Counted from the first letter of the stretch, positions 1-8,567 are shown. The stretch is 45,300 bases of DNA from Streptomyces alboflavus (GCF_000716675.1 NZ_JNXT01000065.1:1-45300); one strand, 5' to 3'. Made by a program: numbers and translations. Notes: generated by a model from the sequence alone, not told the origin.

Positions 1-1052
1 GGGCCGGTGGGGGGAGGGGTGCTGGTGGGGCTGGGCGAGGTGCTGGGGGTGCTGGTGCGAGGGGTGTCGGCGGGGGTTGATGTGCCGCTGGGAGGCGGGG
101 AGCCGACGAGGCCCTCCCCTTCCCCCTGCCCCTCCCCCTCGACCGCCCCGGAACCCCCCAACAGCCGCACCACATCATCCTCGTGACGCCGTATCAGCTC
201 GGCGACGGCGCCCCGCTCCCACCACGGCGCTCCTGCCGTTCTCGCCGAGCACCGGTCAAGGACCTGCCGGACCGTCGGCCGGTCGGCCGGATCGCGGGTC
301 AGGCAGCGGGCCAGGAAGGCGCGCAGGTCGGGGTCGGGTACGCCGTCGAGGTCCGGGTCCTCGTGGAGGGTGCGGTACAGGACGCGGGCCGCGCCGTCCG
401 TGCCGAAGGGGGCGCGGCCCGTGACCGCGAGGGCGAGGAGGGCGCCGAGGGCGAACACGTCGGCGGGCGGCCCCGGGCGGGCGTCGTCGGCGCCGCGCGC
501 GAGCTGTTCCGGGGCGATGAAGCCGGGGGAGCCGATGGCCTCGTCGGTGGCGGTCAGGCTGTCGTCGGCGGCGCCCTTGGCGATGCCGAAGTCGAGGACC
601 TTGGGGCCGTCGCGGGTGACGACGACGTTGGACGGCTTGAGGTCGCGGTGGACGAGGCCCACCGCGTGCACGGCGGCGAGGGCCTCCGCGAGCCAGGCGC
701 CGAGCGCGGCGAGGTCGGCGGCGGAGAGGGGGCCGTGCGCGGAGACGGCGTCGGTGAGGACGGGGCCCGCGCAGAACTCGGTGGCGAGCCAGGGCCGTTC
801 GGCGTCCGGGTCGGCGTCGAGGACGGCGGCGGTGCAGGGTCCGGTGACGGCGCGGGCGGCGGCCGTCTCACGGCGGAAGCGCTCGCGGAACTCGGGTTCG
901 GCGGCGAGGTGCGGGTGGACGGTCTTCACGGCGACGGGCCGCCCGGACGCGGAGCGCGCCAGGTGCACCTGCCCCATGCCGCCCGCCCCGAGCCGGGCCA
1001 CGAGCCGGTACCCACCCACATCGACGGACCCCCCACGCCCGGCCCCAGCCAT
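1..1052 (-). CDS. Serine/threonine protein kinase (Hanks type), 3' end outside window
   Basis: Reading leftwards from ATG 1052, the frame stays open to the window edge (350 codons), so the C-terminus is missing. The N-terminal ~255 residues form a complete kinase domain: glycine loop LGAGGMG (21-27), VAVK lysine at 43, HRDLKPSN with catalytic Asp137, DFG at 154-156, and GSPGFIAPEQL in the activation segment. After the domain the chain becomes Gly/Glu- and then Thr/Ser/Pro-rich. This is the usual linker before a transmembrane helix and extracellular sensor in actinobacterial kinases, but no helix is reached here. It would phosphorylate Ser/Thr residues from the cytoplasmic face of the membrane; substrate and sensor ligand cannot be read. 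The kinase assignment is very secure. Confidence 0.93.
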   Translation of the reverse strand, partial: MAGAGRGGSVDVGGYRLVARLGAGGMGQVHLARSASGRPVAVKTVHPHLAAEPEFRERFRRETAAARAVTGPCTAAVLDADPDAERPWLATEFCAGPVLTDAVSAHGPLSAADLAALGAWLAEALAAVHAVGLVHRDLKPSNVVVTRDGPKVLDFGIAKGAADDSLTATDEAIGSPGFIAPEQLARGADDARPGPPADVFALGALLALAVTGRAPFGTDGAARVLYRTLHEDPDLDGVPDPDLRAFLARCLTRDPADRPTVRQVLDRCSARTAGAPWWERGAVAELIRRHEDDVVRLLGGSGAVEGEGQGEGEGLVGSPPPSGTSTPADTPRTSTPSTSPSPTSTPPPTG

Positions 1053-1190
1053 GCCCCGCGCACCCCCTCGTCCCCATCGGTCCCCGGACCCCCTCGCCCG
1101 GCCGAACTGTGCGACGCCTGTGGGGCATCGTACGGTTGCGCGGGTCGGTGGACCGGAGCCTCATCGGCTCACAGCCGAAGCCTCACCGGT

Positions 1191-1472
1191 TCACAGGTCG
1201 CCGCGTCCGTCGACGACGGCAAGGGTCCAGTGGGCGCCGCCTTCGGCGCTGATCGCCCACCGCTGCTTGCCGGGTGCCGTGTGGAACCGGCCCACGGTGA
1301 GGGGTTTGTCGCAGCAGACGGTTGTCGGGGCGCCCTGGCCGCGCCCCGACGACCGGCCCCCCCGCCTTGGCGCGCCCACGACGCCCCCCCGCCTCGGCGC
1401 CACGACGACGGCCCCCGCAGCGACTCGCGCCGCGGAGGCCGTCGTTCGGTGCCGACCACGCGGGTCGACCAC
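1191..1472 (-). CDS. Small hypothetical ORF downstream of and in frame with terD
   Basis: A possible 93-aa product from GTG 1472. The first half is low-complexity Arg/Gly-rich and may not be coding. The second half (from about residue 52, CCDKPLTVGRFHTAPGKQRW) has balanced composition, strong G/C third positions and a Trp-rich end, and looks like real protein. It lies in the same frame as terD, directly after the terD TAG (1506-1508), so it could be a separate gene, a decayed extension of terD, or chance. I do not recognise a family and assign no function. Confidence 0.35.
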   Translation of the reverse strand: MVDPRGRHRTTASAARVAAGAVVVAPRRGGVVGAPRRGGRSSGRGQGAPTTVCCDKPLTVGRFHTAPGKQRWAISAEGGAHWTLAVVDGRGDL

Positions 1473-1505
1473 GGGCCGGGGAGCCTGGTCGAGGCGCCCC
1501 GCCCG

Positions 1506-2744
1506 CTACAGCGCCTGCGCCGCAGGCTTCACCATCCCCCGCACCGTCCGCGACTTCACGAACTCGCCCATCGCCGTCATGTCCCACTCGCCCGTGAACT
1601 GGCGGATCAGCTTCGCCATCATCACGCCCGTCTGCGCCTCGGCGTTGGTCAGGTCGAAGCGGACCAGCTCCTCGCCCGTGGCGCCGTCGATCAGGCGGCA
1701 GTACGCCTTCGCGACCTCCGTGAACTTCTGGCCGGAGAAGGAGTTGACGGTGAAGACCAGGCCCGTGACCTCCTGGGGGAGCGCGCCGAGGTCGACCACG
1801 ATCACCTCGTCGTCGCCGCCGCCCTCGCCCGTCAGGTTGTCGCCGGAGTGCTTCACGGCGCCCTTGAGGATCTTCAGCTTGCCGAAGTAGCAGCTGTCGA
1901 TGTGGTTGCGCTGCGGGCCGTACGCGATGACCGACGCGTCCAAGTCGATGTCCTTGCCGCGGAACGCGGGCTCCCAGCCGAGGCCCATCTTGACCTGGGA
2001 GAGCAGCGGGCGGCCGCCCTTGACCAGGGACACCGTCTGGTTCTTCTGGAGGCTGACGCGGCCCTTGTCTAGGTTGATCTTCCCGGCGCCGGGGGTGGGG
2101 GCCGCCGGGGCGGCGGGCGCCGACGGGGCCGGGGGCTGCTGGGCCAGGCGCGGGTCCGCCGCCGGGGGCGGCGGCATCTGCACCGGAGGGCCGGTCGGCG
2201 GGGCCATGGGGGCCGCGGGCTGAACGGGGGCGGCCGGGGCCGGCTCCTCCACCGTCACGCCGAAGTCCGTCGCGATGCCCGCCAGGCCGTTGGAGTAGCC
2301 CTGGCCCACTGCTCGGGCCTTCCAGGCGCCGTTGCGCAGATAGACCTCGACGATCACCAGGGCCGTCTCCGCGCCCAGCTGGGGCGGGGTGAAGGTGGCG
2401 AGGACCGAGCCGTCGTCCGCGTTGCGGATCGTGGCCGTGGGCTCGACGCCCTGGAAGGACTGGCCCGCGGCGTCCGGGCTGGCCGTGACGACGATCTTCT
2501 CGATGCCCGGGGGGACGGCCGAGGTGTCGACCGTGATCGCGTCGGGGGACGTGCCACCGCCCGAGCGATAGGTCACGCCCGGGCCCGCGGGCTGGTTGTA
2601 GAAGATGAAGTCGTCGTCGGAGCGCACCTTGCCGTCGGCGGTGAGCAGCAGGCCCGATACGTCAAGACGCACGGGGGCGGTGACGTCCACCGTCACGCGG
2701 GCCGCGGTCAGGGGGATGTTCGAGCCAGGGGTCATAGCTGTCAT
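1506..2744 (-). CDS. TerD-family protein with two TerD domains
   Basis: A 412-aa protein of the TerD/TerZ family, Ca2+-binding beta-sandwich proteins linked to tellurite resistance and general stress or membrane-associated signalling. Residues ~1-175 form the first TerD domain (SDDDFIFYNQP, then GGTSPDAITVDTSAVPPGIE). A Pro/Ala-rich linker (~178-232) separates it from a second domain (~233-412) carrying INLDKGRVSLQKNQTVSL, the acidic KDIDLDASVIAY stretch and GGGDDEVIVVDL, the typical metal-binding positions. Two ATGs (2744 and 2735) precede MTPGSN; neither has a strong Shine-Dalgarno sequence, so the start is uncertain by three codons. It stands alone, without other ter genes. The family assignment is secure; the physiological role is not known. 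Confidence 0.93.
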   Translation of the reverse strand: MTAMTPGSNIPLTAARVTVDVTAPVRLDVSGLLLTADGKVRSDDDFIFYNQPAGPGVTYRSGGGTSPDAITVDTSAVPPGIEKIVVTASPDAAGQSFQGVEPTATIRNADDGSVLATFTPPQLGAETALVIVEVYLRNGAWKARAVGQGYSNGLAGIATDFGVTVEEPAPAAPVQPAAPMAPPTGPPVQMPPPPAADPRLAQQPPAPSAPAAPAAPTPGAGKINLDKGRVSLQKNQTVSLVKGGRPLLSQVKMGLGWEPAFRGKDIDLDASVIAYGPQRNHIDSCYFGKLKILKGAVKHSGDNLTGEGGGDDEVIVVDLGALPQEVTGLVFTVNSFSGQKFTEVAKAYCRLIDGATGEELVRFDLTNAEAQTGVMMAKLIRQFTGEWDMTAMGEFVKSRTVRGMVKPAAQAL

Positions 2745-2819
2745 GCCTGGGGTAACGAGCGAGGGGACTTTGCCGTTCCCTTACCCGGGGTGAATTTCGG
2801 TGGCGGGTGCGGTGGGCGG

Positions 2820-3050
2820 GTGCGCTGTCCTTCGCGGGGCGCCCCAGTCCCGCCCCTTCACCGAAACCGGGGTGCTGCGCCCCCTGGGCCCCAGCCTCGC
2901 GCCGATGTCCCGTTCGGGTGGGACCGCCTCCGCCGATCGGCCTGCGGCCTCGTCCTCAAACTCCCCCAAGCTCTTAAGGAGCAGGGGGGACCCCCACGAC
3001 GGGCTGAAATCTTGCCGGGGCGGGCCGGAAAGTCCCGGGTGGACCGGGAG
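2820..3050. repeat. Dispersed intergenic repeat with embedded 36-bp hairpin element
   Basis: The stretch between terD and the next gene is a mosaic of motifs that recur in the window: a C-rich block ending in GAAACCGGGG, a CGCCCC/GGGC hairpin, GCCTCGTCCTCAAA, then a 36-bp element (2961-2996), then GACGGGCTGAAATCTTGCCG. The same modules occur at 41562-41745, 42240-42335 and 45039-45280, and the 36-bp element again at 21776-21811. This looks like the GC-rich dispersed repeats common after Streptomyces genes. I see no convincing gene in it. Confidence 0.7.
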
Positions 3051-3058
3051 TACGCGGC

Positions 3059-3280
3059 TCAGCGGGCGTTTCGTGGGTGAGCCCGCGACACCCTCTCGTT
3101 GCCCCGCTTGTAGTTCCCCGTCCAGCGCGCCATCACCAGCTGCGCGTCGCCGGACCCCGCCTCCGCGAGGAACTGCTCGGCCCGGGGGCCGCGCAGGGTC
3201 GCGGCGGTGCGGGCGCCGTGGGTGATGACGACGGTGCCGTCGCCGCGCTGCTCGTACTGGAATCCATGTGGTCTGGGCAT
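3059..3280 (-). CDS. Small conserved hypothetical protein (73 aa)
   Basis: Starts at ATG 3280 and encodes a 73-aa basic, soluble protein with FQYEQRGDGTVVITHGARTA and LRGPRAEQFLAEA near the N-terminus and LVMARWTGNYKRGNER near the C-terminus. I recall very similar short proteins in many Streptomyces genomes, always without assigned function. No signal peptide or membrane segment is visible. The composition is not that of an out-of-frame shadow. Role unknown; it stands alone between terD and the polyol operon. Confidence 0.75.
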   Translation of the reverse strand: MPRPHGFQYEQRGDGTVVITHGARTAATLRGPRAEQFLAEAGSGDAQLVMARWTGNYKRGNERVSRAHPRNAR

Positions 3281-3402
3281 GACCGGGATGGTAGGTCCCG
3301 GTCATGCCGGGGCGGTACGGAATTTCGGTCCGGTGGCCCGGCGGTCCGGCCGAGTCCGGACAGGGTCAGCTCACGCCGCCCACGACCCCGGACGGGGCCC
3401 GC

Positions 3403-4392
3403 TCACGGGACCACGACGATCTTGCGGCCTTCGCCCGCGGCGAACTTGCTCAGGGCCTCGGGGTACTGGGCAAGGGACAGCCGGTCGCTGATGAAGACGT
3501 CGGGGTCGAGGACGCCCGCGGCGAACAGTTCGGCGGCGCGTTCGAAGCTGTGCAGGACGGCCATGGAGCCGGTGATGGTGATTTCCTGGTTGTAGATGCG
3601 GTACGGGTCGATGGTGACGCGGGTGGCGTAGTCGGCGACGCCGAACTGGAGGAACGTGCCCGCCTTGGCGACGCGGTCGAGGCCGTCCTGGATGGCGGCG
3701 GCGTTGCCCGTGGCGTCGATGACGACGTCCCAGCCGCGCGGGCGGTCAAGTTCGTCGGGGTTCGCCCCGGAGCCGCTCACGCCGAGGCGCTCGGCGGTGG
3801 CGAGCCGTTCGGGGTTGAGGTCGACGACGTCGACGCTCGCGGCGCCGGTGCGCTTGGCCAGCTCCAGCATCATCAGGCCCATCGTGCCGGAGCCGTAGAT
3901 CAGGACGCGGGCGCCGAGCCGGGCGCGCAGCACGTCGTAGCCGCGGACCGCGCAGGACAGCGGCTCGATGAGGGCGGCGTCCTGGGTGCGGATGTGCTCG
4001 GGCAGGCGGACGCAGTTGGCGACCGGCGCCACCGCGTACTGGGCCGCGCCGCCCGCCGTGGTCACGCCGATCGCGGCCCACCGCTCGCACAGGTTGTTGT
4101 GGCCCTCGCGGCAGTAGCGGCACTCGTGGCAGTACAGGGAGGGGTCCACGGCGACCTGGTCGCCGATCGACACCTCGGTGACGCCCTTGCCCACGCCGAC
4201 CACCTGGCCGGCGAACTCGTGCCCCGGCACCACCGGCAGCGTCGGCGCGAACTCGCCCTGCAGAATGTGCAGATCGGTGCCGCACAGGCCGCACGCGGCG
4301 ACCTCCACGACCACGTCGCGCGGTCCGGGCGTGGGGTCGGGGACCTCGGCGACCACGGCCTTGCCGACGGACTCGATGATGGCGGCTTTCAC
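3403..4392 (-). CDS. Zinc-dependent polyol/alcohol dehydrogenase (MDR family)
   Basis: A 329-aa medium-chain dehydrogenase of the sorbitol/threonine dehydrogenase type. It has the catalytic zinc site CGLCGTDLH and GHEFAGQVVGVG near the N-terminus, and the structural-zinc cluster CHECRYCREGHNNLC at about residues 90-104. The Rossmann motif YGSGTMGLM lies near 165, followed by VDLNPER, where the Asp suggests NAD(H). It is the last gene of the ABC operon and starts at GTG 4392, overlapping the upstream permease stop as GTGA. Context indicates it oxidises the imported sugar alcohol (sorbitol, mannitol, arabitol or similar) to a ketose in the cytoplasm. The exact substrate is inferred only from neighbours. 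Confidence 0.9.
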   Translation of the reverse strand: MKAAIIESVGKAVVAEVPDPTPGPRDVVVEVAACGLCGTDLHILQGEFAPTLPVVPGHEFAGQVVGVGKGVTEVSIGDQVAVDPSLYCHECRYCREGHNNLCERWAAIGVTTAGGAAQYAVAPVANCVRLPEHIRTQDAALIEPLSCAVRGYDVLRARLGARVLIYGSGTMGLMMLELAKRTGAASVDVVDLNPERLATAERLGVSGSGANPDELDRPRGWDVVIDATGNAAAIQDGLDRVAKAGTFLQFGVADYATRVTIDPYRIYNQEITITGSMAVLHSFERAAELFAAGVLDPDVFISDRLSLAQYPEALSKFAAGEGRKIVVVP

Positions 4393-5297
4393 TTGACGGC
4401 TCCCAACGACAGGCCCTGGACCAGTTTGTCCTGGGCGGCGAACCCCGCGGCGAGCACCGGCAGGGAGATCACGAGGGACGCGGCGCACACCTTCGCCAGG
4501 AACAGGCCCTGGCTGGTGATGAAACCGGTCAGGAAGACGGGCGCCGTCTGGGCGACCACACCCGTCAGGACCCTGGCGAAGAGCAGTTCGTTCCAGGAGA
4601 AGATGAAGCAGATCAGGGAGGTCGCGGCGATGCCGGGCAGGGCGATGGGGGCGACGACCCGGGTGAGGATCGTGGGCAGCCGCGCACCGTCGATCTGCGC
4701 CGCCTCGATGATCGCCACCGGCACCTCGGACAGGAACGACTGCATCATCCAGACGGCGATCGGCAGGTTCATCGACGTGTAGAGGATGACCAGGAGCCAG
4801 ATGTTGTCCAGGAAGTCCGTGTTCTTGGCGAAGAGGTAGATGGGCAGGAGGCCCGCGACGACCGGCAGCATCTTCGTCGAGAGGAAGAAGAAGAGGACGT
4901 CCGTCCACTTCTTCACCGGCCGGATCGACAGGGCGTACGCCGCCGGCAGCGCCAGGACCAGGACGAGCAGCGTCGACGCCGTCGACGCCACGAACGAGTT
5001 GATGAGCGAGGGCCAGGGGCTCGCGCCGCCGCCCGCGCCGAAGAACTCCCGGTAGCCGTCCAGGGTGAGGGACGCCGCCACCGAGGGCGGGTTCGTCGCC
5101 GCGTCCTGTTCGGAGTGGAAGGACGTCAGCGCCATCCAGGCGATGGGCAGGAAGAACAGGAGCCCGGCCACCCAGGCGGCGAGCGCGAGGCCCGCGCCCC
5201 TGGCCCGTCCCGGCCGCCGGTCCCGGAGCGCCTTGGGCCGGGGGGCGTGCACGGCGGCGCCGCGCGTACGGATGTCGCTCACGCGGACGTCGCTCAT
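4389..5297 (-). CDS. Carbohydrate ABC transporter permease, MalG/SmoG type
   Basis: A 302-aa inner-membrane permease with about six hydrophobic segments, the first at about residues 35-55. The binding-protein-dependent signature EAAQIDGARLPTILTRVVAP sits around 200, where the cytoplasmic loop docks on the ATPase. This is the second of two permeases; its ATG (5297) overlaps the preceding permease stop by 4 nt and its own stop overlaps the dehydrogenase start. With its partner it forms the channel for the sugar alcohol bound by the lipoprotein encoded upstream. No ATPase is encoded nearby. Confidence 0.92.
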   Translation of the reverse strand: MSDVRVSDIRTRGAAVHAPRPKALRDRRPGRARGAGLALAAWVAGLLFFLPIAWMALTSFHSEQDAATNPPSVAASLTLDGYREFFGAGGGASPWPSLINSFVASTASTLLVLVLALPAAYALSIRPVKKWTDVLFFFLSTKMLPVVAGLLPIYLFAKNTDFLDNIWLLVILYTSMNLPIAVWMMQSFLSEVPVAIIEAAQIDGARLPTILTRVVAPIALPGIAATSLICFIFSWNELLFARVLTGVVAQTAPVFLTGFITSQGLFLAKVCAASLVISLPVLAAGFAAQDKLVQGLSLGAVK

Positions 5298-6244
5298 GCG
5301 CGGGACACCTCCTCACGGAAGAGGGACGACACCACGCGGAGCGCGAAGGTCGCGATGATGATCGAGCCGATGACGACGAGCACACCGGCTGCGGACGCCA
5401 GGCCGTTCTCGTGGGCCTGGTAGAAGCTCTGGTAGACGGTGTAGGGCAGGTTCGCGGTGCCGAGGCCGCCCGAGGTGATCGTGAAGACCGCGTCGAAGTT
5501 CTGCACGATGTAGATCGAGCCGAGCAGCGCGCCCAGCTCCAGATAACGGCGCAGGTGCGGGAGCGTGAGGTGGCGGAACACCTGCCAGTTGTTCGCGCCG
5601 TCCATACGGGCCGCCTCGATCAGCTCGGTGTCGCGGCTCTGCAGCCCGGCGAGCAGGATCAGCATCATGAACGGCGTCCACTGCCAGATCAGCGACAGCT
5701 CGATGGCGATCAGCGGGGTGTTGGAGATCCAGTCGGGCTGCGTCGCGCCGTCGCCGCCCACCCAGTGCAGGATCCCGTTGAACAGCCCGTACTCGGGGTT
5801 GTAGAGCACGTGCTTCCACAGCAGCGCCGCCGCCACGGGCACCAGCAGGAACGGCGCGATGAGCAGGGTCCGCACCACACCCCGGCCGCGGAACTTCCGG
5901 TCCAGGAGCAGCGCGAGACCGAGGCCGATGACGAGGCTCGCGAGGACGACCGTCGCGGTGAGCAGGATCGTCGTCCACACGGACTTGCGCAGGTCGGCGT
6001 CCGTGAGGACCTCGTGGTAGTTGGAGAGGCCGGTGAAGCTGCGGGCGTCCGGGTAGAGCGCGTTCCAGTCGAAGAAGGAGATCACCAGGGTCGCCACGAA
6101 CGGCAGTTGCGTCACGGCGATCATGAAGATCAGGGCGGGCAGGAGCGGGGCCCGGGTGGCCCAGGCGCGCAGCCGTCCCGGCGGGCGTGGCGCGGAGGTC
6201 CGTTCGGCCGCGCGCGGGAGCGGGGTGCTTGTCGTGGCGGTCAT
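5294..6244 (-). CDS. Carbohydrate ABC transporter permease, MalF/SmoF type
   Basis: A 316-aa membrane protein beginning MTATTSTPLPRAAERT, with a basic cytoplasmic N-terminus and about six membrane segments (first LLPALIFMIAVTQLPFVATL). It has the EAA-loop signature IEAARMDGANNWQVFRHLTL near residue 220. ATG 6244 overlaps the binding-protein stop (ATGA), which implies translational coupling. It pairs with the downstream permease. The family (sugar and polyol importers of the CUT1 group) is clear; the substrate is inferred from the operon. Confidence 0.92.
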   Translation of the reverse strand: MTATTSTPLPRAAERTSAPRPPGRLRAWATRAPLLPALIFMIAVTQLPFVATLVISFFDWNALYPDARSFTGLSNYHEVLTDADLRKSVWTTILLTATVVLASLVIGLGLALLLDRKFRGRGVVRTLLIAPFLLVPVAAALLWKHVLYNPEYGLFNGILHWVGGDGATQPDWISNTPLIAIELSLIWQWTPFMMLILLAGLQSRDTELIEAARMDGANNWQVFRHLTLPHLRRYLELGALLGSIYIVQNFDAVFTITSGGLGTANLPYTVYQSFYQAHENGLASAAGVLVVIGSIIIATFALRVVSSLFREEVSRA

Positions 6245-7611
6245 CGTCCCTCGTACTCCTCGGAGATCTTCTCGGCGAGATCCTGGGACTTGTCCAGCGC
6301 CGACTCGACGGACTGGCGTCCGGCGATGGCCGCGCTGATCTCCTGGGAGACCCGGGTGCCGAGGTCGGTGAACTCGGGGATGCCGACGAACTGGATGCCG
6401 GGCGCGGGCCGGGGCTGCACACCCGGGTCGCGCGGGCGGGCGTCGGCGATGGCGGCGCGCATGACGCCCTGGAAGGCCGCCGCCTCCTCGCGGTACTTCG
6501 GGTTCTCGTACGTCGAGGCGCGCTTGCCCGCGGGCACGTTGGACCAGCCGATCTTCTCGCCGACCAGTTCCTCGTACTCCTTGCTCGACGCCCAGGAGAT
6601 GAACTTCCAGGCCTTGTCGGGGTTCCGCGAGGACTTCTGCAGGCCCCACGCCCAGGTGTAGAGCCAGCCGGAACTCTCCGTCTTCTCCACCGGCGCCGGT
6701 ACGTAGCCGATCTTGCCCTTGACCGGGGACTTGGCGGCCTCCAGGGATCCTGCGGCGGCCGTGGCGTCGTACCACATGGCGGTCTTGCCCTGGGTGAGGT
6801 TGTTCAGGCACTCCGCGTACCCGGACTGGGCGGCCCCGGACTCGCCGTGCTCCCGGACGAGGTCCACGTAGAAGCGCGTCGCCTTCTCGAACTCCGGGGA
6901 GTCCAGGCGCGCCTTCCAGTCCTTGTCGAACCAGGTGCCCCCGAAGGTGTTGACGACCGTCGTCAGCGGCGCCATCACCTCGCCCCAGCCGGGCAGTCCG
7001 CGCAGACAGATGCCCTTCATGCCCTTCTCGGCGCCGTCCACCTTCGCGGCGAGGTCCGCGACCTGCTGCCAGGTGGGCTTCTTCGGCATGCTCAGGCCCG
7101 CCTTGTCGAAGACGTCCTTGCGGTACATCAGGAACGACGACTCGCCGTAGAAGGGCTGCCCGTAGAGCTTGCCGTTCTCGCCGGTCAGGGACTCGCGCAT
7201 CGGCGGCAGGATGTCGTCCTGGTCGAAGGCCCTGTCCTTCTGGGTGTACGGGCCGAGCTCGCGCAGCCAGCCGTTCTTGGCGTAGATGGGGATCTCGTAG
7301 TTGCTGAGCGTCGCCACGTCGTACTGGCCCGCCTGGTTGGCGAAGTCCTGGCTGATCTTGTCCCGGACGTCGTTCTCGGGCAGCACGGTGAAGTTCACCT
7401 TGATGCCCGTCTTCTTCGTGAAGTGGGCGGCGGTGAGCTTCTGCAACTCCACCATCTGCGGGTTGTTCACCATCAGTACGTTGATGGAGTCGCCGCCGGA
7501 CCCGGACCCGCCCGCCCCGGCCCAGCAGCCGGAGAGCAGCGGGGTGAGCAGCGTCCCTGCGGCGGCCGCGGCGAGCAGCCGCCGCGACCTCCGTCGGCTC
7601 TGGGTTCGCAT
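6241..7611 (-). CDS. Extracellular sugar/polyol-binding lipoprotein
   Basis: A 456-aa solute-binding protein of ABC family 1. The N-terminus has an Arg-rich region, a hydrophobic core and a lipobox LLSGC with lipidated Cys29, so it is anchored on the outer face of the membrane. The mature chain shows the family pattern: INVLMVNNPQMVELQKL, then KKTGIKVNFTVLPENDVRDK near residue 68, and a C-terminal helix-rich part with YTWAWGLQKSSRNPDKAWKF. ATG 7611 has a good ribosome site, AGGAG six bases upstream. It is first in the four-gene operon and would capture the substrate for the two permeases. Confidence 0.93.
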   Translation of the reverse strand: MRTQSRRRSRRLLAAAAAGTLLTPLLSGCWAGAGGSGSGGDSINVLMVNNPQMVELQKLTAAHFTKKTGIKVNFTVLPENDVRDKISQDFANQAGQYDVATLSNYEIPIYAKNGWLRELGPYTQKDRAFDQDDILPPMRESLTGENGKLYGQPFYGESSFLMYRKDVFDKAGLSMPKKPTWQQVADLAAKVDGAEKGMKGICLRGLPGWGEVMAPLTTVVNTFGGTWFDKDWKARLDSPEFEKATRFYVDLVREHGESGAAQSGYAECLNNLTQGKTAMWYDATAAAGSLEAAKSPVKGKIGYVPAPVEKTESSGWLYTWAWGLQKSSRNPDKAWKFISWASSKEYEELVGEKIGWSNVPAGKRASTYENPKYREEAAAFQGVMRAAIADARPRDPGVQPRPAPGIQFVGIPEFTDLGTRVSQEISAAIAGRQSVESALDKSQDLAEKISEEYEGR

Positions 7612-7805
7612 GAATCGCTCCTGAACAAGGGGGACATGGGGGGAGGGCGTGGAGGGGGATGAGGGGAAGGGGGAAAGGGGGGAAGGGGACTGTCTGGGTT
7701 TTGGGTGTGCGGTGCCGCACCGGTGGCCGTGGGGTGGGCCGGGCCGGTGTGCGGGAGTGGGAAGTCAGTTGTCGGGCCGGTGGTCGGTGGCCCGGGGCCG
7801 GGTGG
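7612..7805 (-). promoter_or_regulatory. Leader of the polyol operon with C/T-rich tract and short dyad
   Basis: The gap between the deoR stop and the binding-protein start must hold the operon promoter if the operon is separately transcribed. In the mRNA sense, positions ~7694-7636 are almost pure C/T (the + strand is G/A-rich with many GGGG runs), just upstream of the ribosome site. A 6-bp dyad GTGCGG-TG-CCGCAC lies at 7707-7720 and could be an operator or a weak terminator for deoR. No clear -35/-10 is visible. Confidence 0.5.
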
Positions 7806-8567
7806 TCAGACGCGGATGACCTGCGGCCCGCGCAGCGAGTAGCGGTGCGCCTCGGACGCGGGCAGCTGCACGCCGGTGACGATGGACTCCAGGTCGCCCA
7901 CGCCCGCGAAGCGGCAGAAGCTCGCCGCTCCGAACTTGGTGTGCACACCCGCGAACACGGTGCGCCGGGAGGCCCGCATGGCCTGTGCCTTCACCTCGCT
8001 GACCGCGGGGTCGGGCGTGGTCAGGCCGTGTTCGCGGGAGATGCCGTTGGCGCCGATGTACGCCAGGTCGATCACGAAGCCCGCGAGCATGCGGGTGGTC
8101 CAGTGGTCGACGGTGGCGAGCGTCCCCGCCCTGACCCGGCCGCCGAGCAGCAGGACGGTCACGTGCTCGGACGCGGCGAGTGTGCCCGCCGTCGAGAGCG
8201 AGGCCGTGATCACGGTCAGCGGGCGGTTCTTGGGCAGTGCCTCGGCGATGAGCTGCGGGGTGAAGCCCTCGTCGATGAAGACGGTCTCGGCGTCGCCGAG
8301 CTGCTCGGCCGCGGCGGCCGCGATCCGGCGCTTCTCGGGCACGTGCATGGTCGTACGGAAGGCGAGCGTCGTCTCGAAGCCGGCGCTCTCCACCGGGTAG
8401 GCGCCGCCGTGGGTGCGGCGGACCAGGCCGTGGTCCTCCAGGGCGCGCAGATCGCGGCGCACGGTCTCCTTGGCGACGCCGAGCTCGGCCGCGAGCACGG
8501 ACACGTCGACGGATCCGGAGCGGCGTGCCGCGCGCACGATCTGCCGCTGACGTTCCTCCGCCGACAT
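7806..8567 (-). CDS. DeoR/GlpR-family transcriptional regulator
   Basis: A 253-aa repressor-type protein. The N-terminal DeoR winged helix-turn-helix spans about residues 3-58 (ERQRQIVRAARRSGSVDVSV, then ETVRRDLRALEDHGLVRRTH). It is followed by a DeoR C-terminal sugar-phosphate sensing domain (VFIDEGFTPQLIAEAL, LLLGGRVRAGTLATVDHW, AYIGANGISREHGLTTPD). ATG 8567 is preferred over an in-frame GTG at 8576 because AGAGGTGG lies five bases before the ATG and the GTG falls inside that site. It is directly upstream of and co-oriented with the polyol ABC operon, which it most likely represses until a phosphorylated intermediate binds. Confidence 0.9.
   Translation of the reverse strand: MSAEERQRQIVRAARRSGSVDVSVLAAELGVAKETVRRDLRALEDHGLVRRTHGGAYPVESAGFETTLAFRTTMHVPEKRRIAAAAAEQLGDAETVFIDEGFTPQLIAEALPKNRPLTVITASLSTAGTLAASEHVTVLLLGGRVRAGTLATVDHWTTRMLAGFVIDLAYIGANGISREHGLTTPDPAVSEVKAQAMRASRRTVFAGVHTKFGAASFCRFAGVGDLESIVTGVQLPASEAHRYSLRGPQVIRV

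Noticed and set aside
183..2072. Long plus-strand frame across the kinase and terD genes
   Set aside because: It is the shadow of two clear minus-strand genes; the kinase motifs and TerD domains read only on the minus strand.
3304..4782. Plus-strand frame of almost 500 codons over the polyol operon
   Set aside because: Antisense to a complete dehydrogenase and permease, with composition typical of a shadow frame in high-GC DNA.
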